64,000 nt of DNA from Streptomyces echinatus (GCF_014203595.1 NZ_JACHJK010000002.1:682001-746000); one strand, 5' to 3'. Shown: positions 32,722 through 41,042, counted from the first letter of the stretch. The notes: a model not told the origin generated them from the letters alone. Numbers and translations are program-made.

Positions 32722-33747
32722 ATGCGCATTGGTGTCCTCACGTCCGGCGGCGACTGCCCCGGCCTGAACGCCGTCATCCGGTCCGTCGTGCACCGTGCCG
32801 TCGCCGACCACGGCGACGAGGTCATCGGGTTCCGGGACGGCTGGAAAGGCCTCCTGGAAGGCGACTGTCTGAAGCTCGACCTCGACGCCGTGGGCGGCAT
32901 CCTGGCCCGCGGCGGCACGATCCTCGGTTCCTCCCGGGTCCAGCCGTCCCATCTGCGCGACGGTGTGGAGCGGGCCAAAGGCCACGTGGCGGAACTCGGG
33001 CTCGACGCCATCATCCCCATCGGCGGTGAGGGCACGCTGAAGGCGGCCCGGCTGATGTCGGACAGCGGTCTGCCCGTCGTCGGTGTGCCGAAGACCATCG
33101 ACAACGACATCGCCGTCACGGACGTCACCTTCGGCTTCGACACGGCCGTGGGCGTGGCGACCGAGGCCCTGGACCGGCTCAAGACCACCGCCGAGTCGCA
33201 CCAGCGGGTGCTGGTCGTCGAGGTCATGGGCCGTCACACCGGCTGGATCGCCCTGCACTCGGGCATGGCCGCCGGTGCGCACGCGATCGTCGTGCCCGAG
33301 CGGCCCTTCGACATCGACGAGCTGACCGCGGTGGTCGGCGAGCGGTTCGAGGCGGGCAAGCGGTTCGCGATCGTCGTCGCCGCGGAAGGGGCCAAGCCGC
33401 GCCCCGGCTCCATGGAGTTCGACGAGGGCGGCAAGGACATCTACGGTCACGAGCGCTTCGCGGGCATCGCCCGGCAGCTGTCGGTCGAGCTGGAGCAGCG
33501 GCTCGGCAAGGAGGCCCGGCCGGTGATCCTCGGCCATGTGCAGCGGGGCGGCACGCCGACGGCGTACGACCGGGTGCTGGCGACCCGCTTCGGCTGGCAC
33601 GCGGTGGAGGCCGTGCACCGGGGCGAGTTCGGCATGATGACGGCCCTGCGCGGGACGGACATCGTGATGGTATCGCTGGCGAAGGCCGTGGAAACGCTGA
33701 AGACGGTGCCGCAGGAGCGGTACGACGAGGCGGAGTGCGTGCTGTAG
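32722..33747 (+). CDS. pfkA: ATP-dependent 6-phosphofructokinase
   Basis: Phosphorylates fructose-6-phosphate to fructose-1,6-bisphosphate in glycolysis. The 341-residue protein belongs to the actinobacterial group III PFKs. Residue 104 is Gly in 'IGGEGTLKAARL', which in this group marks ATP use (Asp at this place marks pyrophosphate use); Lys124 in 'VPKTIDNDIAVTD' is the alternative residue typical of the group; Asp127 and Asp129 are catalytic; 'VEVMGRHTGWIALHSG' and 'HVQRGGTPTAYDR' bind the sugar phosphate. Start ATG 32722 follows GAGAAGG. The upstream region has a long inverted repeat. Confidence 0.96.
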   Translation: MRIGVLTSGGDCPGLNAVIRSVVHRAVADHGDEVIGFRDGWKGLLEGDCLKLDLDAVGGILARGGTILGSSRVQPSHLRDGVERAKGHVAELGLDAIIPIGGEGTLKAARLMSDSGLPVVGVPKTIDNDIAVTDVTFGFDTAVGVATEALDRLKTTAESHQRVLVVEVMGRHTGWIALHSGMAAGAHAIVVPERPFDIDELTAVVGERFEAGKRFAIVVAAEGAKPRPGSMEFDEGGKDIYGHERFAGIARQLSVELEQRLGKEARPVILGHVQRGGTPTAYDRVLATRFGWHAVEAVHRGEFGMMTALRGTDIVMVSLAKAVETLKTVPQERYDEAECVL

Positions 33748-33817
33748 GAGGTTCGCCGCCGGAGGTGCCTGTCTCGTCGCCGGGTGCGGGCGACTTGTGG
33801 CTGGTCGCGCAGTTGCC

Positions 33818-33837
33818 CGCGCCCCTTGCGGGGCGCG
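33818..33837. terminator. CGCGCCCC-TTGC-GGGGCGCG hairpin (streptomycete dispersed element)
   Basis: A perfect 8 bp stem with a 4-base loop follows the pfkA gene by 70 bp. The sequence around it, 'GCGCAGTTGCCCGCGCCCCTTGCGG', closely resembles an intergenic hairpin that is repeated very often in Streptomyces genomes, probably acting as terminator or repeat element. Recognition of the dispersed family is from memory. Confidence 0.65.
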
Positions 33838-33930
33838 CCGCGGCCGACCCCCGTCGAAGGGGTGCCCGCGGGCGGTTCTACTCTTGTGGGCGGACAACTC
33901 GCACAACCCCCACGAAACAGGAGCCGGCGG

Positions 33931-34881
33931 ATGGATCACAGCGGGCACGGCATGACCATGGATCTGCCGCCGTTCACGCTGGCGCGAGGGCTTGAGTGGT
34001 CGGCGGACCCGTTCTTCCTCGTCGGCTGCCTGGCCGGCCTGGCCCTGTACGGCTGGGGCGTGGTGCGGCTGCGGCGCCGCGGGGACAGCTGGCCGGTGAG
34101 CCGCACGGTCCTGTACGTCGTCGGGGTGCTCACCATCGCGCTGGTGATGTGCACCCGGCTGAACGACTACGGCATGGTCATGTTCAGCGTGCACATGGTG
34201 CAGCACATGGTGATCAGCATGCTGTCGCCGATCCTGATCCTGCTCGGTGCCCCGGTCACGCTGGCGCTGCGCGCGCTGCCGACCGCCGGCAAGGGCCGCA
34301 CGGGCCCCCGCGAGCTGCTGCTGATGCTGCTGCACAGCCGGTACATGCGGATCATCACCCATCCGGCCTTCACCATCCCGCTGTTCATCGCGAGCCTGTA
34401 CGCCCTGTACTTCAGCCCCCTGTTCGACTTCCTGATGGGCTCCAGGGCCGGCCATCTCGCGATGATGGTGCACTTCCTCGCGGTCGGCGTCGTGTTCTTC
34501 TGGCCGATCATCGGTGTCGACCCGGGCCCGCACCGGCCGGGTCACCTGATGCGGATGCTGGAGCTGTTCGCGGGCATGCCGTTCCACGCGTTCTTCGGCA
34601 TCGCGCTGATGATGGCGTCGACGCCGATGGTGGAGACCTTCGAGCACCCGCCCGCCTCGCTCGGCATCGACGCGCTGGCCGACCAGAACGCGGCGGGCGG
34701 TATCGCCTGGGCGTTCAGCGAGATCCCGTCGGTGCTGGTGCTGATCGCGCTGCTGTTCCAGTGGTACGGCTCCGAGCAGCGGCAGGCCAGGCGCAAGGAC
34801 CGGGCCGCCGACCGGGACGGCGACAAGGAGCTGGAGGCCTACAACGCCTACCTGGCCTCGCTGAACACGCGCGAGGGCTGA
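33931..34881 (+). CDS. Cytochrome c oxidase assembly protein, CtaG/caa3 type
   Basis: Polytopic membrane protein of the caa3_CtaG family, needed for copper insertion or assembly of terminal oxidases and related copper proteins. The 316-residue protein begins with a His/Met-rich segment (MDHSGHGMTMD), a plausible copper-binding motif, followed by about seven transmembrane helices; conserved histidines occur in 'MVMFSVHMVQHMVISMLSPI' and 'LAMMVHFLAVGVVFFWPI', and 'MPFHAFFGIALMMASTPM' near residue 225. The C-terminal tail is charged. ATG follows CAGGAGCCGGCGG. It is followed by a strong hairpin terminator. Confidence 0.92.
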   Translation: MDHSGHGMTMDLPPFTLARGLEWSADPFFLVGCLAGLALYGWGVVRLRRRGDSWPVSRTVLYVVGVLTIALVMCTRLNDYGMVMFSVHMVQHMVISMLSPILILLGAPVTLALRALPTAGKGRTGPRELLLMLLHSRYMRIITHPAFTIPLFIASLYALYFSPLFDFLMGSRAGHLAMMVHFLAVGVVFFWPIIGVDPGPHRPGHLMRMLELFAGMPFHAFFGIALMMASTPMVETFEHPPASLGIDALADQNAAGGIAWAFSEIPSVLVLIALLFQWYGSEQRQARRKDRAADRDGDKELEAYNAYLASLNTREG

Positions 34882-34897
34882 GCCGCCACGACCCCCC

Positions 34898-34928
34898 GCG
34901 GGCCGGAGCCGTAAGGGCTCCGGCCCGC
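34898..34928 (+). terminator. Terminator after the CtaG-like gene
   Basis: GCGGGCCGGAGCC-GTAAG-GGCTCCGGCCCGC is a perfect 13 bp stem with a 5-base loop, beginning 16 bp after the stop codon. Confidence 0.9.
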
Positions 34929-34996
34929 AGCCGTATCCCCTCCGGGCGGGAATCAGGGCACCATGGTCATGGACGGACCACGAGGAGGGTGTCGCG

Positions 34997-35164
34997 ATGC
35001 CCGGTTCCACGAACGGTTCCACCAAGGCGATGGGGGCGCTCACGGTCGGCGGGCTGGTCGTGGTGACCGCCTACACGGTCGCGCTCGGCAGCAACGGCTG
35101 GCTGTGGTTCGGGTGGGTGGTGCTGGGGCTGCTCACCCTCGCGCTGGCCCTCACCCAGACGTGA
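34997..35164 (+). CDS. Small membrane protein (55 residues)
   Basis: Starts at ATG 34997 behind GAGGAGGGTGTCGCG and reads MPGSTNGSTKAMGALTVGG, then two closely spaced hydrophobic segments ('LVVVTAYTVALG' and 'WLWFGWVVLGLLTLALALT') before the stop at 35164. The strong ribosome site, third-position GC bias and the two-helix architecture support a real gene although it is very short. Function unknown; it lies between a terminator and an Lrp-family gene. Confidence 0.7.
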   Translation: MPGSTNGSTKAMGALTVGGLVVVTAYTVALGSNGWLWFGWVVLGLLTLALALTQT

Positions 35165-35201
35165 GCCGCGGCGCGCGGGCGGGGCTGGCTACAGTGCCCG
35201 C

Positions 35202-35687
35202 ATGAACAGCAGGACGCCCTCGTTCGACGAGCTGGACCGCCGGATCGTCACCGCGCTCATGGCGAACGCCCGGACCAGCTTCGCCGAGATCGGCGCGGCC
35301 GTCGGGCTGTCGGCCACGGCGGTCAAGCGGCGCGTGGACCGGCTGCGGGAGACCGGGGTGATCACCGGGTTCACGGCGACGGTGAAGCCCTCGGCGCTCG
35401 GCTGGCGCACGGAGGCGTACGTCGAGGTGTACTGCGAGGGCGCGGCCCCGCCCCGGCGGCTGGCGGAGGTGGTCCGCAACCATCCGGAGATCGCGGCGGC
35501 CATGACGGTGACCGGCGGCGCCGACGCGCTGCTGCATGTGCGGGCCCGGGACGTGGAGCACTTCGAGGAGGTGCTGGAGCGGATCCGCGCCGAGCCGTTC
35601 ATCCGGAAGACGATCAGCGTGATGGTGCTGTCCCATCTGCTCCCGGAAAGCCCGGAAGCGGGCGCCACCCACGCGGCCCCCGAATGA
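35202..35687 (+). CDS. Lrp/AsnC-family regulator
   Basis: 161-residue feast/famine regulator with N-terminal HTH ('DELDRRIVTALMANARTSFA', 'EIGAAVGLSATAVKRRVDRL', 'RETGVITGFTATV') and C-terminal RAM domain ('AAAMTVTGGADALLHVRARD', 'IRKTISVMVLSHL'). Such proteins form octamers responding to amino acids. It is directly upstream of, and on the same strand as, the arginine-dihydrolase-like gene and rocD, so arginine or ornithine is the likely effector. A CGCAGC-GAT-GCTGCG palindrome lies in the gap to those genes. Confidence 0.92.
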   Translation: MNSRTPSFDELDRRIVTALMANARTSFAEIGAAVGLSATAVKRRVDRLRETGVITGFTATVKPSALGWRTEAYVEVYCEGAAPPRRLAEVVRNHPEIAAAMTVTGGADALLHVRARDVEHFEEVLERIRAEPFIRKTISVMVLSHLLPESPEAGATHAAPE

Positions 35688-35729
35688 CCCGAGGTACGCG
35701 CAGGAGTCGTGCGTGCCACGCGGCAACAA

Positions 35730-35744
35730 CGCAGCGATGCTGCG
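35730..35744. promoter_or_regulatory. Putative Lrp operator before the arginine-catabolic pair
   Basis: CGCAGC-GAT-GCTGCG is a perfect 6 bp dyad, followed by another CGCAGC at 35751-35756 in the same orientation. It lies about 100 bp before the GTG at 35841 and about 43 bp after the regulator's stop. It is inferred to bind the adjacent Lrp-family protein. Confidence 0.5.
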
Positions 35745-35840
35745 CATCTACGCAGCTCTTCTCGCTTGTCGCCCGTCTTCCTCCCTTCCTACCGTGGTGT
35801 CACCCCTCAGTGACACACTGGAAACCGGAGGAAACCCTCT

Positions 35841-36650
35841 GTGTCCGAACGTCGTGTGGCGCGTTCCCGGCGTTTTCTCGTCTGTGAGCCCAGACACTTC
35901 GCCGTCCAGTACGCGATCAACCCCTGGATGCATCCCGACCGGCCGGTCGACGTGGACCTGGCCCAGGACCAGTGGCAGGCGCTGATCCGCGCCTACCGGG
36001 CCCACGGCCACACGGTCGACACGATCGAGCCGGTCCCCGGCCTGCCGGACATGGTGTTCGCCGCCAACGCGGCGTGCGTCGTCGGCGGCCGGGTGTTCGG
36101 CTCCCTGTTCCACGCTCCCGAGCGGCGCCCGGAGTCGGACCAGTACGACACCTGGTTCAAGAAGGCGGGCTACGACGTCTACCGCCCGGAGTCGGTGACC
36201 GAGGGCGAGGGCGACCTGGTGTGGACGGGCCGGTACGTGCTCGCGGGCACCGGGTTCCGCACCACCCGTGAGGCGCACCGGGAGGCGCAGGAGTTCCTCG
36301 GCCACCCGGTGATCGGCCTGACGCTGGTGGACCCGTACTTCTACCACCTGGACACGGCGCTGTTCGTCCTCGACGACGACAACGTCTGCTACTTCCCGGA
36401 GGCGTTCTCGCCGGGGAGCCGGGAGGTCCTGCGGCGCCTGTATCCGGACGCGGTGCTCGCCACCCGCGAGGACGCGCTGGCGTTCGGCCTGAACTCCCTC
36501 TCCGACGGCCGGCACGTCTTCATCGCGCCCGAGGCCGAGGCGCTGGCCGGGCGTCTCGCCGGCCACGGCTATGTCCCCGTCCCCGTCAGCCTGTCCGAGT
36601 TCCACAAGGCCGGCGGTGGCATCAAGTGCTGCACCCAGGAGATCCGCTGA
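35841..36650 (+). CDS. Arginine-dihydrolase-like guanidino hydrolase (DDAH/amidinotransferase superfamily)
   Basis: 269-residue guanidine-modifying enzyme, commonly annotated dimethylargininase. Start GTG 35841 with GGAGG upstream. The N-terminus 'RFLVCEPRHFAVQYAINPWM' and 'LPDMVFAANAACVVGG' are closer to cyanobacterial ArgZ/AgrE arginine dihydrolases than to true DDAH: the residue after VFAA is Asn76, whereas arginine deiminase and DDAH carry Asp there. 'FYHLDTALFVLDDDN' supplies the active-site His and the nucleophile is Cys263 (or 264) in 'GGGIKCCTQEIR'. Followed with a one-base stop/start overlap by rocD. Conversion of arginine to ornithine, CO2 and ammonia feeding RocD is inferred. Alternative: citrulline-forming methylarginine hydrolase. 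Confidence 0.85.
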   Translation: MSERRVARSRRFLVCEPRHFAVQYAINPWMHPDRPVDVDLAQDQWQALIRAYRAHGHTVDTIEPVPGLPDMVFAANAACVVGGRVFGSLFHAPERRPESDQYDTWFKKAGYDVYRPESVTEGEGDLVWTGRYVLAGTGFRTTREAHREAQEFLGHPVIGLTLVDPYFYHLDTALFVLDDDNVCYFPEAFSPGSREVLRRLYPDAVLATREDALAFGLNSLSDGRHVFIAPEAEALAGRLAGHGYVPVPVSLSEFHKAGGGIKCCTQEIR

Positions 36651-37867
36651 TGACCGCACCCGCGCGCACCCGCACGTCCGACGACCTGATCCGCGCGGAG
36701 GAGCCGGTTCTCGCGCACAACTACCACCCGCTGCCCGTGGTCGTGGCGCGGGCCGAGGGCACCTGGGTGGAGGACGTCGAGGGCAACCGCTACCTCGACA
36801 TGCTGGCCGGCTACTCGGCCCTCAACTTCGGGCACCGGCACCCGGCGCTGATCGAGGCCGCCCACCGCCAGCTCGACCAGCTGACGCTCACCTCCCGCGC
36901 GTTCCACAACGACCGGCTCGCGGAGTTCGCCGAGCGGCTCACGGAACTGACCGGCCTGGACATGGTCCTGCCGATGAACACCGGCGCGGAGGCGGTGGAG
37001 AGCGGCATCAAGGTGGCCCGCAAGTGGGCGTACGACGTGAAGGGCGTCCCGGCGGACCGGGCGACCATCGTGGTCGCGGCGGACAACTTCCACGGCCGGA
37101 CGACGACCATCGTCAGCTTCTCCACCGACGAGACGGCACGGTCCGGCTTCGGTCCCTTCACACCGGGCTTCCGGATCGTGCCGTACAACGACCTGGCCGC
37201 GCTGGAGGCGGCCGTCGACGAGACGACGGCGGCCGTGCTGATCGAGCCGATCCAGGGTGAGGCGGGCGTGCTCATCCCGGACGACGGCTATCTCGCCGGG
37301 GTGCGGGAGCTGACCCGCCGGACGAACTGCCTGTTCATCGCGGACGAGATCCAGTCGGGTCTGGGCCGCACGGGCCGCACCCTCGCCGTCGAGCACGAGG
37401 ACGTCGTCCCGGACGTGCTGCTGCTCGGCAAGGCACTGGGCGGCGGCATCGTGCCGGTGTCGGCGGTGGTGGCCCGGCGCGAGGTGCTGGGTGTGCTGCG
37501 TTCGGGCGAGCACGGCTCCACGTTCGGCGGCAATCCGCTCGCCGCCGCGGTCGGCACGGCCGTGGTCGAGCTGCTGGAGACCGGTGAGTTCCAGCGGCGG
37601 GCGGCCGAGCTCGGGGTGATCCTGCGGGACGGGCTGAGCGAGCTGGTCGGCCGGGGCGTGACCGGTTTCCGCGCCCGTGGGCTGTGGGCCGGTGTGGACG
37701 TGGACCCGGCCCTCGGCACCGGCCGGGCGATCAGTGAGCGCCTCATGCGCGAGGGGATCCTGGTCAAGGACACCCACGGCTCGACGATCCGGCTGGCGCC
37801 GCCGCTGACCATCACGGCGGAGGAGCTGCGGTCGGCGCTGGCGGCCCTGGAGAAGGTGCTGGCCTGA
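36650..37867 (+). CDS. rocD: Ornithine--oxo-acid aminotransferase
   Basis: PLP-dependent transaminase converting ornithine and 2-oxoglutarate into glutamate-5-semialdehyde and glutamate. The 405-residue class III aminotransferase has 'LPMNTGAEAVESGIKVARKW' near residue 107, 'VLIEPIQGEAGVLIPDDGYL', 'ADEIQSGLGRTGRTLAVEHE', and the PLP lysine Lys261 in 'LLLGKALGGGIVPVSAVVA'. The TGATG junction couples its translation to the upstream guanidino hydrolase gene. A bidirectional terminator follows at 37874. Confidence 0.94.
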   Translation: MTAPARTRTSDDLIRAEEPVLAHNYHPLPVVVARAEGTWVEDVEGNRYLDMLAGYSALNFGHRHPALIEAAHRQLDQLTLTSRAFHNDRLAEFAERLTELTGLDMVLPMNTGAEAVESGIKVARKWAYDVKGVPADRATIVVAADNFHGRTTTIVSFSTDETARSGFGPFTPGFRIVPYNDLAALEAAVDETTAAVLIEPIQGEAGVLIPDDGYLAGVRELTRRTNCLFIADEIQSGLGRTGRTLAVEHEDVVPDVLLLGKALGGGIVPVSAVVARREVLGVLRSGEHGSTFGGNPLAAAVGTAVVELLETGEFQRRAAELGVILRDGLSELVGRGVTGFRARGLWAGVDVDPALGTGRAISERLMREGILVKDTHGSTIRLAPPLTITAEELRSALAALEKVLA

Positions 37868-37873
37868 GGAACG

Positions 37874-37914
37874 GGCGGGCGGGGGCCGGTGGTGGTACCC
37901 GGCCCCCGCCCGCC
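37874..37914. terminator. Bidirectional terminator after rocD
   Basis: GGCGGGCGGGGGCCGG (37874-37889) pairs perfectly with 37899-37914 over 16 bp, with a 9-base loop, between the convergent stops of rocD (37867) and the DUF305 gene (37921). Confidence 0.9.
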
Positions 37915-37920
37915 GTGCCG

Positions 37921-38553
37921 TCAGCTCGTGCCGAGGAGCTGCTTCATCTCCTTGATCTCGGCGTTCTGCGCGGTGACGATGCCGCCCGCCACGGCCTTGG
38001 CGGCGCTGTCGCGGCCCTTGTCCTGCTCGGTGGCGGCCATCTCGACGGCGCCCTGGTGGTGCCGGACCATCAGCGACAGGAACCGGGTGTCGAAGTCCTT
38101 GCCGGTGGCCTTCTTCAGGGCGGTCATGTCGGCATCGCTCATCATCCCGGACATGCCGGGCATGCCGGAGTGGCCCGAGTGGTCCATGCCGGCCATGGGC
38201 ACCTCCTCGCCCCACGCCTTCAGCCAGCCGGTCATGGTGCGGATCTCCGGGTCCTGTGCCTTCTCGATGCGGGCGGCGAGGTCCTTCACCCGCGCGGAGG
38301 AGGCCCGGCCGTCGGCGAGTCCGGCCATCTCCAGGGCCTGCCGGTGGTGCGGGATCATGCCCTGGGCGAACGCGACGTCCTGGGCGTTGTGCGCGCCGGC
38401 CGACGCGCCCGCGGAGGCGGCGGAGCCGGGTGCGGCGGAGGAGCCGTGGCCGGTGTGGCCGCCGCCGTCACCGCCGCAGGCGGCAAGGACGAGGGCGCTG
38501 GTCACGGCGAGCGCGGTGAGGCCGGCGCGGCGCGTCAGGGTACGGGTGGTCAT
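37921..38553 (-). CDS. DUF305 lipoprotein (copper-related, ferritin-like)
   Basis: 210-residue exported lipoprotein. The N-terminus is basic and hydrophobic with lipobox 'LVLAACGG' (lipidated Cys26), then a Gly/Ser/Ala/His-rich linker. The DUF305 domain is a duplicated helical hairpin with two H-H motifs: 'FAQGMIPHHRQALEMAGLAD' and 'FLSLMVRHHQGAVEMAATEQ', and a Met/His-rich middle ('MAGMDHSGHSGMPGMSGMM') that could bind copper. The family is associated with copper resistance genes. Start ATG 38553 behind AGGAG. Followed by the DUF6153 gene upstream in the same orientation. Confidence 0.88.
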   Translation of the reverse strand: MTTRTLTRRAGLTALAVTSALVLAACGGDGGGHTGHGSSAAPGSAASAGASAGAHNAQDVAFAQGMIPHHRQALEMAGLADGRASSARVKDLAARIEKAQDPEIRTMTGWLKAWGEEVPMAGMDHSGHSGMPGMSGMMSDADMTALKKATGKDFDTRFLSLMVRHHQGAVEMAATEQDKGRDSAAKAVAGGIVTAQNAEIKEMKQLLGTS

Positions 38554-38633
38554 GCTGGGAACTCCTGCTGTTCCGTAGGGATTTCGGGCATGCCTGGGGA
38601 CGGCCGCGGCGGGTGCCGGGCCGTCGGGTGCCT

Positions 38634-39032
38634 CTAGATCCGCAGGAGCTGGAGTTCCGCGAGGGAAGGTGGCGCGCGGGCGCCGTCCGGTGCCGGGGCC
38701 GCGCACGGGCGCGGGGCGGTGGACGGCACGGCGGCACTCGCCGGTGCGGGGCCGGGCGCGGGCAGCTGGGGTCCGCCGTACACGGCGCCGGACGCGCAGC
38801 TGGGATCGGCGTGGTGCAGCAGGCCGCCGCCGCAGTGACCGTCCCCGCCCGGGCAGTCGTCCATGGCACCGAGCGCGACCGTGCGGTGCCCGCCGCGGGC
38901 GTGCTCCGCGTGGGCCGCCCCGCCGCCGGGCCCGAGGGCGTGCATGCCCAGCAGCCCGATCAGTACGGCCAGCACGGACAGCGCGCGGTACCGCCGCAGC
39001 GGTGGCCGAAGGCGCTGTTCCGGGCTGTGCAT
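38634..39032 (-). CDS. DUF6153-like small exported protein
   Basis: 132-residue protein with a basic N-terminus ('RLRPPLRRYRAL'), one hydrophobic signal-like segment ('VLAVLIGLLGMHALG'), then a His/Cys-bearing stretch ('DDCPGGDGHCGGGLLHHAD', with a further Cys soon after) and a Pro/Ala-rich tail. Streptomycete DUF6153 proteins have this plan. Start at ATG 39032 is the first credible Met after the frame's open upstream part. It precedes the DUF305 gene on the same strand with an 80 bp gap, a pairing that suggests a shared metal-handling role. Confidence 0.7.
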   Translation of the reverse strand: MHSPEQRLRPPLRRYRALSVLAVLIGLLGMHALGPGGGAAHAEHARGGHRTVALGAMDDCPGGDGHCGGGLLHHADPSCASGAVYGGPQLPAPGPAPASAAVPSTAPRPCAAPAPDGARAPPSLAELQLLRI

Positions 39033-39233
39033 GCGCTCATCGTACGGGGGCGGGTGCGGGACGGACGTCCCGAGGGCCGCGACGCGCCCAGCCGGGTCAT
39101 GGCGACAGGCGCGCGGTACTGGCCCCGCCGAACCGGGCAGCAGATGATGACAGGGGCACGCGGGCCGGCAGTCCGGCCCGCGGGCCGGGGAGCCGCCGGT
39201 CCGCAGCCGGCCTGACGTCAGTGAGGGCGAGCC

Positions 39234-39959
39234 GTGTTCTACCACCTGCTCAAGTACGTGCTGCTGGGTCCCCTGCTCAGACTGGTCTTCCGTCCCCGGA
39301 TCGAAGGCCTGGAGCACGTGCCCGCGGCGGGTCCGGCGATCGTCGCGGGCAACCATCTGTCCTTCTCCGACCACTTCCTGATGCCGGCGATCCTGAAGCG
39401 CCGCATCACCTTCCTCGCCAAGGCGGAGTACTTCACCGGCCCCGGGCTGAAGGGCCGGCTCACCGCGTTCTTCTTCCGCAGCGCCGGGCAGATCCCGGTG
39501 GACCGCTCGGGCAAGGAGGCGGGGCAGGCCGCGATCCGGGAGGGCCTCGGGGTGCTGCGCAAGGGAGAGTTGCTCGGCATCTACCCGGAGGGCACGCGCT
39601 CGCACGACGGCCGGTTGTACAAGGGCAAGGTCGGGGTGGCCGTGATGGCGCTGACGGCGGGGGTCCCGGTGGTGCCCTGCGCGATGATCGGCACGTTCGA
39701 GGCACAGCCGCCCGGCAAGGTCGTGCCCAGGCTGCACCCGGTGACCATCCGCTTCGGTGAGCCCCTCGACTTCTCCCGCTATGCCGGCATGGAGCGCGAG
39801 AAGGCCGTGCTGCGGGCGGTCACCGACGAGATCGTCTACGCCATCCTGACGCTGTCCGGTCAGGAGTACGTCGACGAGTACGCGGCCGTCGTCAAGGAAC
39901 GGCAGGCCGCGGAGCCGGGCGCGCGGGAGCGCAGGTTCCCGCGCGCTCCGCTCGGCTGA
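39234..39959 (+). CDS. 1-acyl-sn-glycerol-3-phosphate acyltransferase (PlsC family)
   Basis: Membrane-associated acyltransferase of phospholipid synthesis. The 241-residue protein has the catalytic HX4D as His41 and Asp46 in 'GNHLSFSDHFLMP', the substrate motif 'YPEGTRSHDGRLYKGK' (EGTRS at 119-123), and 'VPVVPCAMIGTFEAQPPGK'. The GTG at 39234 follows GAGGGCGA. No transmembrane segment beyond a hydrophobic N-terminus is obvious. It is followed after 56 bp by the epimerase gene, with a TCTGCC-GTC-GGCAGA dyad at 39961-39975. Confidence 0.92.
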   Translation: MFYHLLKYVLLGPLLRLVFRPRIEGLEHVPAAGPAIVAGNHLSFSDHFLMPAILKRRITFLAKAEYFTGPGLKGRLTAFFFRSAGQIPVDRSGKEAGQAAIREGLGVLRKGELLGIYPEGTRSHDGRLYKGKVGVAVMALTAGVPVVPCAMIGTFEAQPPGKVVPRLHPVTIRFGEPLDFSRYAGMEREKAVLRAVTDEIVYAILTLSGQEYVDEYAAVVKERQAAEPGARERRFPRAPLG

Positions 39960-40015
39960 CTCTGCCGTCGGCAGAAGACGGCGCCACCGGCGGCCCGCGT
40001 GCCTAGGCTCGCCGC

Positions 40016-41038
40016 ATGAAGAGGGCTGTGGTGATCGGGGCGAGCGGGCAGATCGGCCGCCCGGTGGTGCAGGCGCTGGCACGGGACGGCTGGGCGGTGA
40101 CGGCCGCCTCGCGCGGTGGCGGCCGGGACGCGGCGTGGGACGGGGGTGTGCGCACGGTCCGGCTGGACCGGTCCGACGACGCGGCCCTGTCCCGCGTGGT
40201 GGGCGACGGCTGCGATCTGCTGGTGGACATGGTCGCCTACGACGCGGGGCACGGACGCCAGTTGACGGGTCTGGCGGACCGGGTCGGCTCGGCGGTCGTG
40301 ATCTCCAGTGTGTCCGTGTACGAGGACGGCGCGGGACGGGGCTTCGACACCCAGGGCGAGCCGGACGGATTCCCGGTCTACCCGGTACCGGTTTCCGAGA
40401 CCCAGCCGACGGTGGCACCGGGCGGGGCGACCTACAGCAGCCGCAAGGCCGCGCTGGAGCATGAACTCCTGGACTCCGGCTCCGGGTTGCCGGTCACGGT
40501 GCTGCGGGCGGGCGCGGTGCACGGCCCGCACAGCCCGCTGCCGCGCGAACTGTACTTCGTCCAGCGGAATCTGGACGGGCGGGAGCGGCGGGTGCTGGCG
40601 TACCGGGGGGAGAGCCGGTTCCATCCGTCGAGCGCCCGGAACATCGCCGAGCTGGTGCGGCTGGCGGCGGCCCGGCCGGGGTCCCGGGTGCTCAACGCCT
40701 GCGACGGGCAGGCGCCGACGGCCGCCGGGATCGGTGCGGCGGTCGACTCCGTGATGGGGGCGCGGACCCGGACCGCGTACCTCGACGGGCCGCCGGCCGG
40801 TTCCGTGGGCCGCACTCCGTGGTCGGTCCCGCTGCCGGTGGTGTTCGACATGTCGGCCGCGGAGCGGGAGCTGGGCTACCGGCCGGTGGAGTCGTACGCC
40901 GAGGGTCTGCCCGCGACGGTGGAGTGGCTCACCGGGGAACTGCGCGGGCGTGACTGGCGGACCCGCTTCCCGCTGCTCGCCCAGGCGTACCCGGACCTGT
41001 GCGACTACGCGGCGGAGGACGCCTGGCACACGGCATAG
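40016..41038 (+). CDS. NAD-dependent epimerase/dehydratase family protein
   Basis: Extended short-chain dehydrogenase-like protein of 340 residues. The Rossmann entry 'VVIGASGQIGRPVVQALARD' is intact at residues 5-24; 'LVDMVAYDAGHGRQLTG' and 'GSAVVISSVSVYEDGAGRG' hold the Ser of the active site, and 'GGATYSSRKAALEHELLD' carries the YxxxK-type Tyr and Lys (Y142/K146 by rough count). The C-terminal 'LPAGTVEWLTGELR'-like helix is typical. Substrate unknown; many such actinobacterial proteins act on nucleotide sugars or quinone-type substrates. Confidence 0.87.
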   Translation: MKRAVVIGASGQIGRPVVQALARDGWAVTAASRGGGRDAAWDGGVRTVRLDRSDDAALSRVVGDGCDLLVDMVAYDAGHGRQLTGLADRVGSAVVISSVSVYEDGAGRGFDTQGEPDGFPVYPVPVSETQPTVAPGGATYSSRKAALEHELLDSGSGLPVTVLRAGAVHGPHSPLPRELYFVQRNLDGRERRVLAYRGESRFHPSSARNIAELVRLAAARPGSRVLNACDGQAPTAAGIGAAVDSVMGARTRTAYLDGPPAGSVGRTPWSVPLPVVFDMSAAERELGYRPVESYAEGLPATVEWLTGELRGRDWRTRFPLLAQAYPDLCDYAAEDAWHTA

Positions 41039-41042
41039 CGAA

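Noticed and set aside
32722..33747. Pyrophosphate-dependent phosphofructokinase
   Set aside because: Residue 104 is Gly (GGEGT), not the Asp that marks pyrophosphate use in this group, so ATP use is favoured despite Lys124.
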